Assembly: GCA_026419785.1 (NCBI GenBank) | Contig: JAODTK010005534.1 | Location: 62,001-126,000, forward strand | DNA length: 64,000 nucleotides | Direction of reading: 5' to 3' | Origin: Sclerodactyla briareus | Taxonomy: Eukaryota > Echinodermata > Holothuroidea > Dendrochirotida > Sclerodactylidae | Shown here: in pieces, positions 33,651 through 45,465 of the stretch | How the letters are laid out: each line of letters starts with the position of its first letter | Numbering within the stretch: position 1 is the first letter of the stretch | Translations under genes and position numbers: made by a program | Notes under the pieces: model-generated | Database searches by the model: none | Told to the model about the DNA's origin: nothing | The model's input: only the letters and a program-made list of their open reading frames with translations

Positions 33651-33972
33651 CCGGTCACATTATAACAAATCCTATCCAATCCTTGTGATCTGATTGGGGA
33701 TCGGCCAGCGACGATTTTCCCATCTGATCAGGAGTCGATCGGACCAAGTCAGGGAGAATGTTCACAGTGACGTCACGTTCATTCATAAAATCTAGATAGT
33801 TGCACGTGTAAAACGTTGCACGTAACCACAAAAGGGGACGACCATAAATGAAAGGCATGTTAGCGTTTATATAATTGTACAGTACTGAAAGTTCCATAGT
33901 AAATGCAGGTAGGCTGTGTTATTACCGAAGTGAAATGCTAGCAGGCCCAAACAACGGCTCAGCTGGCGTGCT

Positions 33973-34160
33973 GAGGGGAGGAGAGGGGAGGGGACGGCAG
34001 GGAGCAGTGCAGTTCCCCCCCCCCCCCCATGAAAAAAACCAGATCGAGGAGAGCAAATCGGGAAATCGAAGGGTAGAAAAGGGAAGGAAGGCGGGGGGAC
34101 GAGGAAAAATAGTGGGAGAAAACGAAAAAAAAGTTGGGAATGGATTGAATAATTGCCGGA
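33973..34160 (+). repeat. polypurine tract with C run
   Basis: Nearly all G/A on the plus strand, interrupted by a C14 run at about 34015-34028. Structure-forming potential is as for 14786-14903. Confidence 0.75.
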
Positions 34161-34970
34161 ATACGGCAGACCAAATTGGCATGGGGGGGTTGGGGGTATG
34201 ATGAAGTACGAGAAAGCCCGCTTCTGGCTTTACTCATAGAGTGAGGCCCCGCCCCGGATCATCACTTTCGTCAGCAGAGGGAACCCCGCAGCGGCGTAGT
34301 AAGCGATTTTTTTGTAGTGGGGGAGGGGGGGTGGTAACTTCAATGACGGATATAAGGGAGGGGTATCCCCTTCCTGAGGAAGTATTAAATTTCATCTGAA
34401 ATTTTTTTTTGCATTGCCGGATGGTGGGTGATATTATGTACAATGAAAACCTACCGAACCGATAGTTAGGGTGTGATTACTTTAGAGCCATGCCTCCCAT
34501 TGTACAAAAACATCGTAGGGCTCGATGTAGCGTTAGTATCGCTGGCACAAGTACGTAGGGAGCGGCTATAGGCACTCGACGAAACGTGAGAAATACGGGG
34601 AACAGCATTAGGCCTAAGAGTTGTTTACAATTTAATTTTTTGGAAAAGAAAATGTGGTTTTTGGCCTTGGGAGGGGGAGGGCGGAATTATTTTCCACATC
34701 ATAAAGAATATTTCTTTCCTGGGAGACAGGCTGGCCGCCCGCAAGCCCCGGTTCTTACGCCCTTGGAAACCCGGGAAGCGATGTCCAATTCGGAAATGAA
34801 ATTCGTCTTTGCCCTCCCCGACTCGGAAGGTTGCTACGCGACTGTCAGCCTGCAGCGCTTGCGGAACACTTAATTGCCATATAAACAAACTTATGTGTAT
34901 AGCCGCTCACATCCTGTTTATTTTTCAGATTCAGGATCAGAATTAGATGAGGATTCGGGAACCATTATTG
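34161..34970. other. unassigned sequence
   Basis: A 95-codon plus-strand frame at 34586-34873 and an antiparallel 87-codon frame sit in a GC-richer patch but show no motif, start context or splice signal that I can defend. Confidence 0.45.
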
Positions 34971-34974
34971 TGTG

Positions 34975-35500
34975 ACCGTGGCTCTTTTCTGATGGTCTGT
35001 GTTTTTTTACCACAAGGCCAGAATTCTGATAAAAAATGGTGACCACGAACGGTAGTTAATGAGGGTATGTGATTCACCACCAAAGCCAGTAACCTCTGAT
35101 AGAAATGAGGGACCAAAACAGTAGTTACTGATGGGTTGTAGTTAACATGGAGTCAGTAAACTCTTCAAAAAAAAAAAAATAGAGGACCCGATGGTCTTGT
35201 AATTTGACCACCACAAAAGCGCAGGACTAGTATATACAGATGGACAAATATAGGCCGCGAACAGTAGTTACTGGACGGAATGTGATTATCCACAAAGCCA
35301 GTAAACTTGATGGAAATGGGGACTACGAACAAGTAGTACGGAGGTATGTAATTACCACCAAGCCAGTAACCACTGATATAAAAATATAGGACGCGAACAG
35401 TATAGTTACCGTTGTCTGTAATTGAACGCAGTCAGTTACTTCCGATAAAAGTTGATAGGACCGCGGACAGAAGTACTGAGGTCTGTATTAACATGGACCT
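34975..35500. repeat. diverged 69-bp minisatellite, about seven copies
   Basis: The word CAGTAGTTACTG (or variant) falls near 35050, 35120, 35263, 35332, 35402 and 35470, i.e. multiples of about 69-71 bp. Each unit also has ACCACCAAGCCAGTAACC and TGATAAAAAT.GGACCGCGA-like text. Copies are only about 70-80% alike, so this is an old array. Confidence 0.8.
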
Positions 35501-36325
35501 TTTATTTTACTAATTGTTACTGAACAATCAATGCCTATATCAGTTGGTACTTGTTATGAAATTATTATTTATTAGCTAAGATGATCTCGAATGCATATCA
35601 TCAGTGTAAACGCAAAAAATTAAATTACATCACGTATCGGGCGTGCGTTGGACCAATCGGCAAAATAAGCTAATATGTAAGTTTCCTGATTTGCTGTTTC
35701 TCCCCACCCCACCCACCCTAATCGCGGTTCAGGGACTCATTCTGCAGACATTAGGAAATTTAGTGACCCACATATCACAACGAGTTTATGTTTGAGACAA
35801 TGCTGAGTGGGCGTAGCATATATTTTATGCCCCCTCCTACTACACATTAGCAAAAAAACATATTTGAACAGCTGATAGTGACTTGCTTGTGATTTGAATG
35901 GGGGGAATTAATTTATCGTTCACTACGATCTAGCCGACACGACATAAAGTTGTACTTTTTAAAATGAAGTTTACAACTCCACGTTATATTTAATTAATAT
36001 CTAACTTTAGTTTGAACTTTGAGCCGATAATTTGATGAAACTTGCTGGCGCTGACTTCTACGAATCAGGCCAAAATGGTCAAGAATCATATGATTGCTAC
36101 ATATATTCTGGCCATTATTGCACACGTTACGGGAATGTACTAAATGCGAACTACAGCATTAGATTCCAGTGATTTCTATTATTGAATTTCATGGGTGGAT
36201 ATTAGGTAACGAGGTGAAATTCTGTACGTTATTCAACATTACGCATAATGCCCATGTTCCACAACTAACTTAATCAATAGTAATGTACAACAATTCCATA
36301 CGATTGAGTGTTTTATCTTCACTCA
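35501..36325. other. unassigned AT-rich sequence
   Basis: No gene, RNA or repeat is recognised. Confidence 0.5.
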
Positions 36326-36329
36326 CCTC

Positions 36330-36395
36330 GATGTGTGCGCGTGTGTATACGCGCGCGCGTGTGCTGTGTGGTGGTGCATTGTGTGTGTGTGTCAT
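36330..36395. repeat. alternating purine-pyrimidine (GT/GC) tract
   Basis: GTGTGCGCGTGTGTATACGC followed by GCGCGCGTGTG and later GTGTGTGTGTG. This is a good Z-DNA candidate. Confidence 0.85.
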
Positions 36396-36399
36396 AGTT

Positions 36400-37180
36400 C
36401 AAATTGTGGCCCGTGGGTTCACGTGGGAGAGGATGAAACTTTGTGTTTTAGTGCTACGTTCAAAGTATTAAGGTTCACGACAGGCAAAGTCTAATCTTGT
36501 CAGCACGAATTATTGATGGCAAGCAAGAAATCTATTAAAGTTCATAAGGTAGTTGGGTTGCACGTATGGTATGGTGAGGATGGTTTTGGTCTCAGTCAGA
36601 GATCATCGAAGGTCCGCCAACAGGGCCATGCCAATCATCTTATATCTAAAGGGGCAAAGGGAACATTTCAGATTGCGAAGGATATGTCTAGGCCTGTGGG
36701 TTTTCATGGCAAGCAAAATTGCGAGTTGGGGCTTGGCGTCCATTCGGTACTAGGAGTCTCACAGAGTCTATCAAATCTTATCTGTGTATCATCTCTGCAA
36801 GCTTGGAGGTGAAATAGATCGTCTGCTCAAAAATGATGGAGGGAAACTTCTTTGCGACTCAGCTTATCTATCTGGAGATGTCTGTGCGGACTAACGGAAA
36901 AATGAACTTGTGCGTTGCCAACTTTTTTCAAGTATCTGGGTACACATAATATGCGATTGTAGTTAGGTAGTGGTAGTAGGTGGGTGCTGCTGTGGGCCTG
37001 TAATAATTTGATTTTGGGAGTGAAAAAAAACAGGTGGACCCAGTAGCAAATTTTCCACCCCGTTAATCCAAAATCAGCATTTTTTCAAGCAAGTACACGT
37101 TCGGTGCTCTTCCATAGAACCTCTTCCCTATGTTTTCATTCAGTCAGTAGTTTAATCCTCTGCATCCATAACTATATCAG
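36400..37180. other. unassigned sequence with a weak possible coding remnant
   Basis: A 99-codon frame at 36513-36812 overlaps, in another frame, an open stretch at about 36755-36892 reading LLKNDGGKLLCDSAYLSG. The two together could be a frameshifted old ORF, but no family is recognised. Confidence 0.3.
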
Positions 37181-37182
37181 GG

Positions 37183-37290
37183 GCGGCCGCCAGGGTTTAT
37201 AAGAGGGGGGGGGGTGCGAAACTTGATGATGACTATCTAAGCGGGAAGCGCCACCACATGTTGGCGCGGAGCGTTACCAGAAATTTTTTG
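37183..37290. repeat. GCGCCACC/GGTGGCGC short dispersed element, copy 2
   Basis: It starts with GGGGCGGCCGCCAGGG, has a G10 run, then CTAAGCGGGAAGCGCCACCA with CATGTTGGCGCGGAGCG and TTACCAGAAA. It matches 11038-11140 and 48250-48425. Confidence 0.65.
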
Positions 37291-37299
37291 GCTGTTGAA

Positions 37300-38250
37300 G
37301 CGCCCAGTGACAGAGATCGCTCTATGCGGCGTTCATCGACAATGAAATTGAAAATATCTTTCAGTGGCCTTTTTTTTGTCCGTCATTTTGTATAGTGGGT
37401 ATTTTTATTTAAAAAGTTTCCTCATTTATTGATGGAGAGGGATGGTCCCGACGACCAGCATCGGACCGCAGAGCAGTCAATTAAACTGATAGCATACACA
37501 CAAAATAAACTCGATATGACGTATGCCTTCAGTACAGTGCGCCTAGCGCAACAAGGCGTCGTTAAGAGGAACTGACCTTTGTACACTGCCGATTGGAATT
37601 ATACGTGGTTCAGTGCGTTTAAATATCGTCCTTAATCCCATCATAGATGAGAAATAATCCACGACTGATTAACTTGCACAAGGACTAAACACACATTTTG
37701 GAATCGCTGTGACTATGAATTCTTATCATTTCGTTCTTCCTCCCATTGCCTACACTTCCGGGCAAGGGATTAGGCGTTCAATACCTCACATGTGTTCCGA
37801 AAAGAGAAGATAAACAGTTTGCAGAGACACTCAATGATTTCGAATTTGCAAGCAATCATGCGAAAATGCCGTTCCTCGGGGAAAATTGTCAACGTCAGAA
37901 CTTCAAACCAATCCACTTCTGTTGTCGTTTGCCAGGGTAGATCAGCCTACATCAGCCTACCAATAAAACAAACCCCCGAGAGGCAATGAGAGCAATGGTG
38001 GTAACACTGTGTACGAACGTGTCTTAACCTCGACACCTGCACATATCAACAGTGACTAGAAGTATCAATGTACAGAGAATGTTAATATACGCAGTGGTTG
38101 AAAGGACATTGTGCATGGAGATAGTATCCTCTCAGTAGGTAATGTAAATTCTGAGGCGAAAAGCTTGGGATCTCCAGAAAATTCAAGCAACTTCCAAGAT
38201 TCGTGGTATTTGGATTAAGAGCATGGAGATGTGACAAGTATTATTAGACA
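37300..38250. other. unassigned sequence
   Basis: Two small overlapping frames near 37746-37989 have no recognisable content. No repeat is seen. Confidence 0.5.
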
Positions 38251-38254
38251 TTTC

Positions 38255-38590
38255 AGCTACAGCGGGTACCCAGGTAACATTCCCATATGGGCCCATATGG
38301 GTAAGATGTGAGCATCTGGGCATTGGCTGTCCCAGAATGGCCCCTGCTTGCCCAGAAGGCGGATAATCCTTCTGAGAACCACGAGGGCCAGCCCAGAAAA
38401 ATCCCATCTGGGCTGCCCCATATGGTGCGCATCTGGGACACCCTGTGGCTGGCACCTGACCGGCGGGTGGCTGTCTGGGAACCGAAGGGTTAGTAGGGCC
38501 CAGATGAATCCCATCTGGCGAGCCCATCTGGGGCCCTTAAGAATCTTGGGTGCACTTTTTTTTGCCGGGCCCCTTGTGGGCATGCCTATG
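38255..38590. repeat. CCCATATGGG / CCCATCTGGG-rich degenerate repeat
   Basis: CCCATATGGGCCCATATGGG at 38281-38300 is a perfect 20-bp palindrome. Near-copies of the 10-mer recur at about 38310, 38403, 38417, 38430, 38510 and 38523, mixed with GGCCCAG/CTGGGC words. The motif leaves frames open on both strands (Gly/Pro-rich), which looks like coding but is a repeat effect. Confidence 0.65.
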
Positions 38591-38599
38591 TAGTAATGT

Positions 38600-39260
38600 T
38601 ATCTAAGTAGCCTCCTGGACCAGTTTATGGATGTTCATTCTTTAATAGATATTAGTGCATAATACACCAAGAGAAGCAACAGCATCCTTACATACTTTAT
38701 TCTGATAATTACTAGCCACATCGCTGGCATTTGCTACTTCAGCAGCGAAAGTCTTGCATAAATAGCAACTCCAGTCCCATACAAGGAGCCTGTTTCAAGT
38801 GAGCGCGTATTGGAAAGCATTATAGGATGTCTGATGGTAAAAATTAAGGTACCGCCAAAGAGGCATTTCGTATTCCTGGTACCTGGTGAGGGATTCGCAG
38901 AAGACAAGGACAATAGTTGCAGTAGTATCCAGGTCTGCATCCTTGAATAGGTTCGATCCTCTGATAGGCAAGTATATAACATAAAACAATGAAGAGCATA
39001 TGGACAAGTCTTTATCATGAGGCTTTGCGGTAGCACCATAATATATGGTGGGGTCCGGTTGCACTTTTGACTGATCCAAGGTGATCAAGTTGACTTCAGA
39101 GGTCTTCGAAGCCTTCAAATATCAGTTTGGTTAGAGAAAATTAAAGATTTTTGGACAATCAACATGTTATGAATATCACTCTGAAAATGCTGCACACTAT
39201 CGAGACAGTGAGGGAAGAAACAAATACATGAAGAGTTCACTAAAATGCTTGAACTTTTCG
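38600..39260. other. unassigned sequence
   Basis: Two overlapping minus-strand frames (38734-39039 and 38795-39118) of about 100 codons have no recognised motif. Confidence 0.45.
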
Positions 39261-39262
39261 AA

Positions 39263-39305
39263 CTATTTATATATTATATATATATATATATATATCTATT
39301 TTTAT
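39263..39305. repeat. TA microsatellite
   Basis: A short, interrupted (TA)n run. Confidence 0.85.
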
Positions 39306-39351
39306 ATTTTCTTGAACTATTTTCATCTGCCCAAAAACTACATACAGTAAT

Positions 39352-39367
39352 GCGCGCGAAGCGCGCT
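39352..39367. repeat. GCGCGAAGCGCGC palindromic motif
   Basis: GCGCGCGAAGCGCGCT is followed by GAAGCG and GGCAAGCGAAAAAAAT, the same kind of context as the copy at 48693. Confidence 0.65.
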
Positions 39368-39369
39368 GA

Positions 39370-41140
39370 AGCGTTCCGCGTTTGAAGGCAAGCGAAAAAA
39401 ATCATTAGGTAAATGGATTGGGTGATCTACTTTCTCCTTTTCCTTTATGTCTCCATATATTTTCCCTATTTCTCTTACATCACGCAGTGGCATTAGAGGT
39501 ATATCTCGGGAGGAGGAGGAGGGTCAGCGTCAATAACCAAGAGTAGTGCACCCTCATTCCTAGTCTCATTTCTTTCGGCAACTGAACGCAATTTATGGTC
39601 CCCTAGACACATGTCGTTGCAATATCTGATAAACAACGCTGTAAAAACGTCTACTGAACAGTAAACGTTTTCTGTGTCGAACATCTATTGATCACATGGG
39701 TCATGGGGGGTCCCTCCATTAACATCACGCACCGCAAGGTATGATGAAGAATTTGCGAGGAGTTGACTAATTTCTCATGCTACTCGACAGTCTCGACTGT
39801 ATATACAGAGGCGAATGGGACATTACTAGTTGCGGGTGGGGGTGGTGACAACACTTGCTGTCCCAGGTTTTCCCAAAAATCCTTATGAACAATTCCCACA
39901 CTTTTTGGCATTTCCGTAGAAAATATAATTTATGTCTGAATTTCGAATTTCGGCTAGATTTCCGATTTTGCCTCATCTCCGATCCCGATTTTGCAACAAC
40001 GAATCTGCCGCTCTGACCAAACTACGTCTCGTATACTAATAGCTGCATCTTGTACCACCCGAACATAAATGATCCTCTAATCTGGTCACTTGAGTATATG
40101 CTAGAGATCGAACTATTCTGGGCTAGATTATAGGAAGTAGTTGGGAAACCTTGAAGGCTGTCATGGATCAATATTTGCACGAAACCTTTGGTATCCCGGT
40201 ATTCGATCAGCTGGCTGCGTAAGTTGTTATTTAGTGTACTTGAGCAACTGAATGGAAAATATTCCAATATGACCTCAAATTCACTTGATTATTTTGATGA
40301 TCGATCTGATAGTATTGCAAAAAAAAAATCTCTTGAAGTTTTCTTATAATTGTTATACAATCTTCAGGGCACCTAACGACTCGATAAAATACCGAAAAGG
40401 TGATTTTTTTCAAGAATGGTGAGCTACACTGTACAGAATTAGAAATTGGAAAGGTAGGCCTACAAGACTTATTTCAATTTAGTTAATATTTGGCTCGAAG
40501 TTCACTAATTAGCTTTAGAACATATCTGTAAATTGATATATTTTTGGATTGGCCTTAATTCTTGAAAAGAACAACTGCTCGACTGCACAATATTTTTTAC
40601 GTTCGTATTTGGCAGAGAAATCATCACCTTCGTGGTATTTAGGTAAATATAGCAGTTCAGTGTGTTGATTAGTGTGTTCCCCTATATGACCTCTGGACTC
40701 AACTAAAATTCACGTTATCGGTACCTGCATTACTTCAGATATACATCCATGACCACCTTTAGGTTGCTGGCAGAGGACGAGGTTCTTCTTTCTTAAAGGG
40801 GAAATTCAGAGCGCAATTTTTAGCTTGTCAACACGTGACTTCGATTCGACGATCGAATCGATCGAATTTCGATCCCACCTGGATCGACGAGGCTTAAACT
40901 TGTTTTGTGGTCAGATCAAGAGTCATTTAACAGGCACCAGGTCATTCAATGAGCTGCTAAGCCTTCCAGTTTCATGATAACAAGGGTAGTTCCTCCCTGT
41001 AAAGGTCGGAAAAGCTTGTTCACACTGTAAATCCGAATTGGCTCAGTCTGAGCAAGCCGGAATTTAGCATGCGGCTTTCTTGTTATCGTATGGAAGGTAA
41101 ATAAACCCACTCGTCTTTGTTGAACACCGAGGATTTTTTT
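39370..41140. other. unassigned sequence
   Basis: It contains a dense TCGA palindrome cluster at 40842-40885 (GATTCGA-CGA-TCGAATC and TCGATCGAATTTCGATC). No gene is seen. Confidence 0.5.
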
Positions 41141-41149
41141 AAAGGAAGA

Positions 41150-41308
41150 ATTGTGTGGAACGAAAAAATAATATAGAATCAGTTATAGCTCGTTCAGATC
41201 ATAACTCAACCCCACACGGATAATGAAGCTCATACTCAATTTATTGATTCTCGTGATGAGTACACGATCCCGATTTTTTTTTTTTTTTTTTAGGGGGGGG
41301 GGGGGGCA
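41150..41308 (+). repeat. D1 fragment followed by T/G homopolymers
   Basis: CATAACTCAACCCCACACGG and AAGCTCATACTCAATTTATT match 63535-63580, and TGATGAGTACACGATCCC matches 17770. A T run (about 41274-41291) and a G14 run (about 41295-41308) then interrupt the copy. Confidence 0.6.
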
Positions 41309-41309
41309 C

Positions 41310-42560
41310 TCGACGAATCGCTGCGTTAAACAACATTCTTAAGGCGAAATCCCATATACGCGGGATGCAGGGTACGGTCTGACGGTAAAACCATAAGCTC
41401 TTTTCCACGGGTAAATAAATGTGGACAGTGCCCGGAAAAGCTGTAATCGGGTTGCAGAGATAAATAAAACCAGTTGCACAATTAATTCGAACAAAATGGA
41501 ACGAGCACAGAGTAAGCAAAATTACACGGTACCAACCGCGGACATTAATGCCGCCTCCCGCAAACGGATTATATGGAATATCTTCTTCATAAAGCCAATT
41601 TATGTCAATTTTTGTGAGTTATCACATATTTTCAGTCATTCCAGACCACCCTACATCTTTTTCCCTTCGAAAAAAGGGTCCAGTATTCGCAAAACTGCGA
41701 TTTTAAAAATTATACCGCACCCCGCATCCGCACTAATAAACAGATGCGTATGCGGATCCAGTACGGATGTGAAGACAGAAGAAACGCCAATTTACGTGAA
41801 CTGAGAGGGGGCCAGTGTCTGAATATGTCCTATTTAGTTTACAAAGACTAAGATATTGGTTCCACAGAGGCAAACAAATGATAAAGCAAATCAACACTGA
41901 ATAGGCGAAATAGGCACATGTACCAATGCGTATACGGATGCGTATCATCGCGAATGATATCTTCCTTAAAAAGCCAAGCATGACAATATGCATGGGCAGC
42001 TGCTTTTTATGGTCTTTGCGCATAAACTCACAGTGTTTTCGCTTCTGGAGCAAACGTTCGTTTTCGTAACAATGTGATTTTCACATTCAGCCCGGACACG
42101 CATACGCATCTATGGAATCCCAGCCTTATGAATCATTCGTGCATCTTGTCTCCTTCTTCAACTTATTATTGTCTAAAATTACGGGCTCTTTTTGCGAAGT
42201 ATTAAAAGCTTCCAATGTGTCAATGGAAGTGCCGCATTTTGACAGGTGAGATAGATCATATCAGAAACATTCCCTTCCTATATTGTGACCTATTTAGGAC
42301 ACAGTTGATAGTGCTCACGAACACACTAATTTTTCGAAGCGTATAGCACCCTTTTAATTTATATCCGCTCTCTAAAAGAGTTTCCGACAAGTCGCCCGTA
42401 ATCGACGCTTCCGAAGAAAATGACCCCCTTTTGACCGAGAAAGTCATCGTCGGTCTCAAATGACTTCAAATGAGACAGCTATATCCTCTTACTGCCTCAG
42501 GTGACAAAATGACATGTTGAAACCTGTCACCATTCGTCTGGAAAAAAATTTTGGTTTCTC
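41310..42560. other. unassigned sequence
   Basis: Frames of 100-127 codons (41421-41804 plus; 41733-42053 minus) overlap on opposite strands and lack motifs, so neither is called. Confidence 0.45.
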
Positions 42561-42679
42561 ATATTTTCTCGCCCTCCAACTGATCTTCACTGTATAATCG
42601 GCGAGGATGTATGACGGGTGTCGAGATGAATTTTCTCTCGTAATCGCTCCTCGCCTCCCGCAACGCGCAGGCGGGAGTT

Positions 42680-42910
42680 TTTGACAGAGACGACTAATAT
42701 CGGGCGCTCTGATTGGCTAGATCCCCTCCTAATTACTCCTTTGGGAAAATTCGTCCCTTCTCTCCATCCTAGTAAAAAATACAAGTATAAACCCCGCCAC
42801 AACCATAAAAAACTCGCAAAACCCTATTTGTTGCCTAGCTCGCGCCCACTGTGCATGGATTGGCTCTTTTCGTCAGGAGAGGATTTTTTTTTCTGAAAAT
42901 TCAGGTGAGT
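42680..42910 (+). promoter_or_regulatory. possible promoter with CCAAT-type box and first splice donor
   Basis: CTCTGATTGGCT at 42707 is an inverted CCAAT box; a TATA-like AGTATAAACC lies about 75 bp on (42784-42793), a second GATTGGCT lies at 42858, and AATTCAGGTGAGT at 42898-42910 is a consensus splice donor. The region is also richer in CpG just upstream. Each motif is common by chance and no downstream exon was found. Confidence 0.2.
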
Positions 42911-43239
42911 GTTTTTTAGTCATTTATTAAGGTGACACATTGTCGTCTGGTAATAGAAACTGGCAACGCGACGACGTCCAGTCGCATGAAATGACGCCCC
43001 ACGACGAAAATTGTTTCGGTTCATTCAATTCAACAATGAAACGGTATAATCTCCTTATGTTATGTCAATGTAAAAGTATTCTCGATGGGACGATGGTCTT
43101 TGGCTGTGTATTTCATGCAAACCGAGCCAGTCCAGTATGGTCGGGTGTCTCTACCACATCTTAGCGTATTTCAATTAAATAACACAAACGGAGTTGGCGA
43201 TGTCTCTAAGTCTAGGATTCGAGGGGATTGGAATACGCT

Positions 43240-43700
43240 CCACTGTTATCTATCTATCTGCTGCAATCGCGAGTGTGACGCTCCCCGGGCCAGACAGCAA
43301 CGTATATTTTTGGCGGGTGTTGTGAGACGATCACATAATAATATCTCGTTCTTAAATAGCGCGTCTTCCACATCGAGAAGACATGCTCGGAGCGCCTTAC
43401 TAATAGTGCCACTGATTATTAGTGGCTTGTCACCTGTACAATACCTCACGCAACCTCTTGCTTGTCTCGCTCCCGATTACCATCCCAGTCTGTCACTTAT
43501 CGTGTCTCCAGAGGACTTCCCAATAGGGCTGCCACATACGGCGCTCCGCTAAGTTACCTCACAAGGCTAAGGTACCCACTCTTACATGTTGGGAGATTTT
43601 TCCTGAAGCATTCCGGCGACATTCCTTCAACAACACTGTGGGACAAGTTTTCGAAACTCCCCATCAATGGTTTTGCAGTCCCGAACTCTACCGACTTAGT
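43240..43700 (+). repeat. dispersed repeat family R2, copy 2
   Basis: This is the plus-strand counterpart of 26247-26640 (minus). Shared words are GAAGACATGCTC, GCTTGTCTCGCTCCCGAT, GTCACTTATCGTGTC, GACTTCCCAATAGGGCTGCC and ACCTCACAAGGCTAAGGTACC. It holds a 155-codon open frame (43085-43552) that is frame-inconsistent with copy 1, so it is not taken as a gene. Confidence 0.6.
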
Positions 43701-44215
43701 TACTTAGCTACTCCCCATGCATGCCTATGATAACATGATCCGGCAAAGTGGGTGGTGGCTTATGATGCCTTCCGATTTTCAGGTGAATAAAATATTATCA
43801 ATTTTATTACTTACTTCAGTAAACAAATTACCAAAGGAGGGGGTGGGATGCGAGAAACGTCCTTTCGGTTACAAAGCTCAATTATTAATGCCATGGACAA
43901 TTAATTAAATTAAATTTACTAAATTCGCGGGGGCTGCACATATGGCGAGTGCGCTTATCTTCTTTTCGGAATTATGTCAAAGTCAATGTCAAGTTGTTAA
44001 GGCGGACCCGAGAACACAAAGAAAATGTCCAGCAAAATATTGACGAGGGCAAGCAGTACGAAGTTCACATCTGGTAAGTGGGGTGCACGATGCTGAAGTT
44101 GAACCTCTCATTGTTTTTATGGCGTCAGGTCTAGGATTCAAATTGTTAAACGGGTAACCTCACAACGCTTTTCAACGCGATATGAAATTAACGCAAGAAT
44201 TACCAACTACCCCCT
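43701..44215. other. unassigned sequence
   Basis: Nothing recognised. Confidence 0.5.
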
Positions 44216-44219
44216 CATG

Positions 44220-44470
44220 TTCAGGGCTTTATGTCAAAAGCCGTTGGAGGTCGGAAGAGGTCAAAGTTAAAAGATAATGATATCTAGAGAGCGCAGCCAT
44301 GTATGAAGCTCGATTTAGGGATAGGTAGGATGTATATCTGAAATGGAAGGAACCTTTTGGTGTTTGGCATCTTGAGGATCGTTAAATTTCAGGAGAAGTC
44401 AAAGACTACAAAGTCTGTCAATACAATATCTCCAGGAAGCAATACGTATGTTCAAAATTGGAACAAAAAC
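44220..44470 (+). repeat. D1-like dispersed repeat, weak copy
   Basis: GGTCGGAAGAGGTCAAAGTT, TATGAAGCTCGATTTAGGG, and later TCAAAGACTACAAAGTCTGT with AATACAATATCTCCAGGAAG have the same 'gaggtcaaag ... agctcgat' rhythm as D1, at low similarity. Confidence 0.35.
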
Positions 44471-44607
44471 ATCAGGCAAGTCCACATTATGCATGAACAT
44501 GTTGTGAAAAGGATAAGTGTCTGCTGGTGATCAGTACCGTATATTCTTACTTAGGAATCTTCACAGATACGAGACTTCGGTGGGGGGCAGGATTAACCAA
44601 CCGGGGA

Positions 44608-44677
44608 TGACGTCATATTAGGAGGTTAGAAAATCCCGAAGTGTACCCGAGGGATTTTGACTCCTATTATGACGTCA
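44608..44677. other. inverted repeat with CRE-like sites in both arms
   Basis: The left arm 44608-44637 (TGACGTCATATTAGGAG...AAAATCCC) pairs with the right arm 44651-44677 (GGGATTTTGACTCCTATTAT + GACGTCA) around a 13-nt loop, with one or two mismatches and a small bulge. Each arm end carries TGACGTCA, the palindromic CREB/ATF consensus. It could be a tiny foldback element or a regulatory palindrome. Confidence 0.65.
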
Positions 44678-45465
44678 AACCAGTTTTTATTCGAAACTAA
44701 AGGCCTGAGAAAATTTAGGCTCGAAAAAATCGAGGAAATACGAAACAAAATAACAGAGGAGAGAACTTCTCTATTTGATCACATTAAATTCTCCCAAAAC
44801 TGCTCAGTTAACAACGATGTCAAAACTCAGAATGTAAACACAGCTGCATTACCCTGCTGCCAACATTGCGCACAAAACAAAACCGCTATAGGAAACGTAG
44901 TTTGCATGCTACTGTTACATGTACGGATGGCCAGGCCGAGCGACATTTCTAATTTTAGCACTCGCAGTATATATGTGCTGTAGCTTATTTCCGAACCTAG
45001 GACAATACTAGCCTTGATCGAGTCAGCGAGTGCAGTTGATTCTGATACATAACAGACAGACACCATGTTGTGGGTCGGATTAATACGGGGAAATCGAGTT
45101 ATTTGGAAACAATAGAAAGTACAAATTTACAGGACCATCGACATGTTACAATTCGTGAAAAAATGTGCATGGTGTAATCGTCTCCGAAGACAAATCATCG
45201 TGCTATTGTGAATGAAGTTGGCTGATGGTGTTGCTGCGGGCGTATGTACTGTATGTGCAACTGCTGGCAGGGGCGTATATACATTAAATTCCAGGGGGTG
45301 TGAATCATTTTGAGACCGACAGATTTTCGTGAGACCGACTCTACATCGGTATTGTACCAGAGGCGGCGCCATTGGCGTAGTGGAGGGTGCTCCTGGGTCC
45401 CCGACTGGATGGCCAATCGTTTTCGTTAGTGATCTTATTGATAGATTGTTGTGGGGGAGGGGCTA

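Noticed and set aside
38183-38593. Gly/Pro-rich protein-coding region (open frames on both strands)
   Set aside because: Open frames on both strands come from the CCCATATGGG-type repeat words.
42940-43230. Second exon downstream of the possible promoter at 42.7 kb
   Set aside because: No acceptor with a pyrimidine tract joins a credible frame to the donor at 42904.
43085-43552. 155-codon plus-strand frame, the longest single frame of the window
   Set aside because: It overlaps dispersed family R2; the other copy does not keep the frame, and no motif is recognised.
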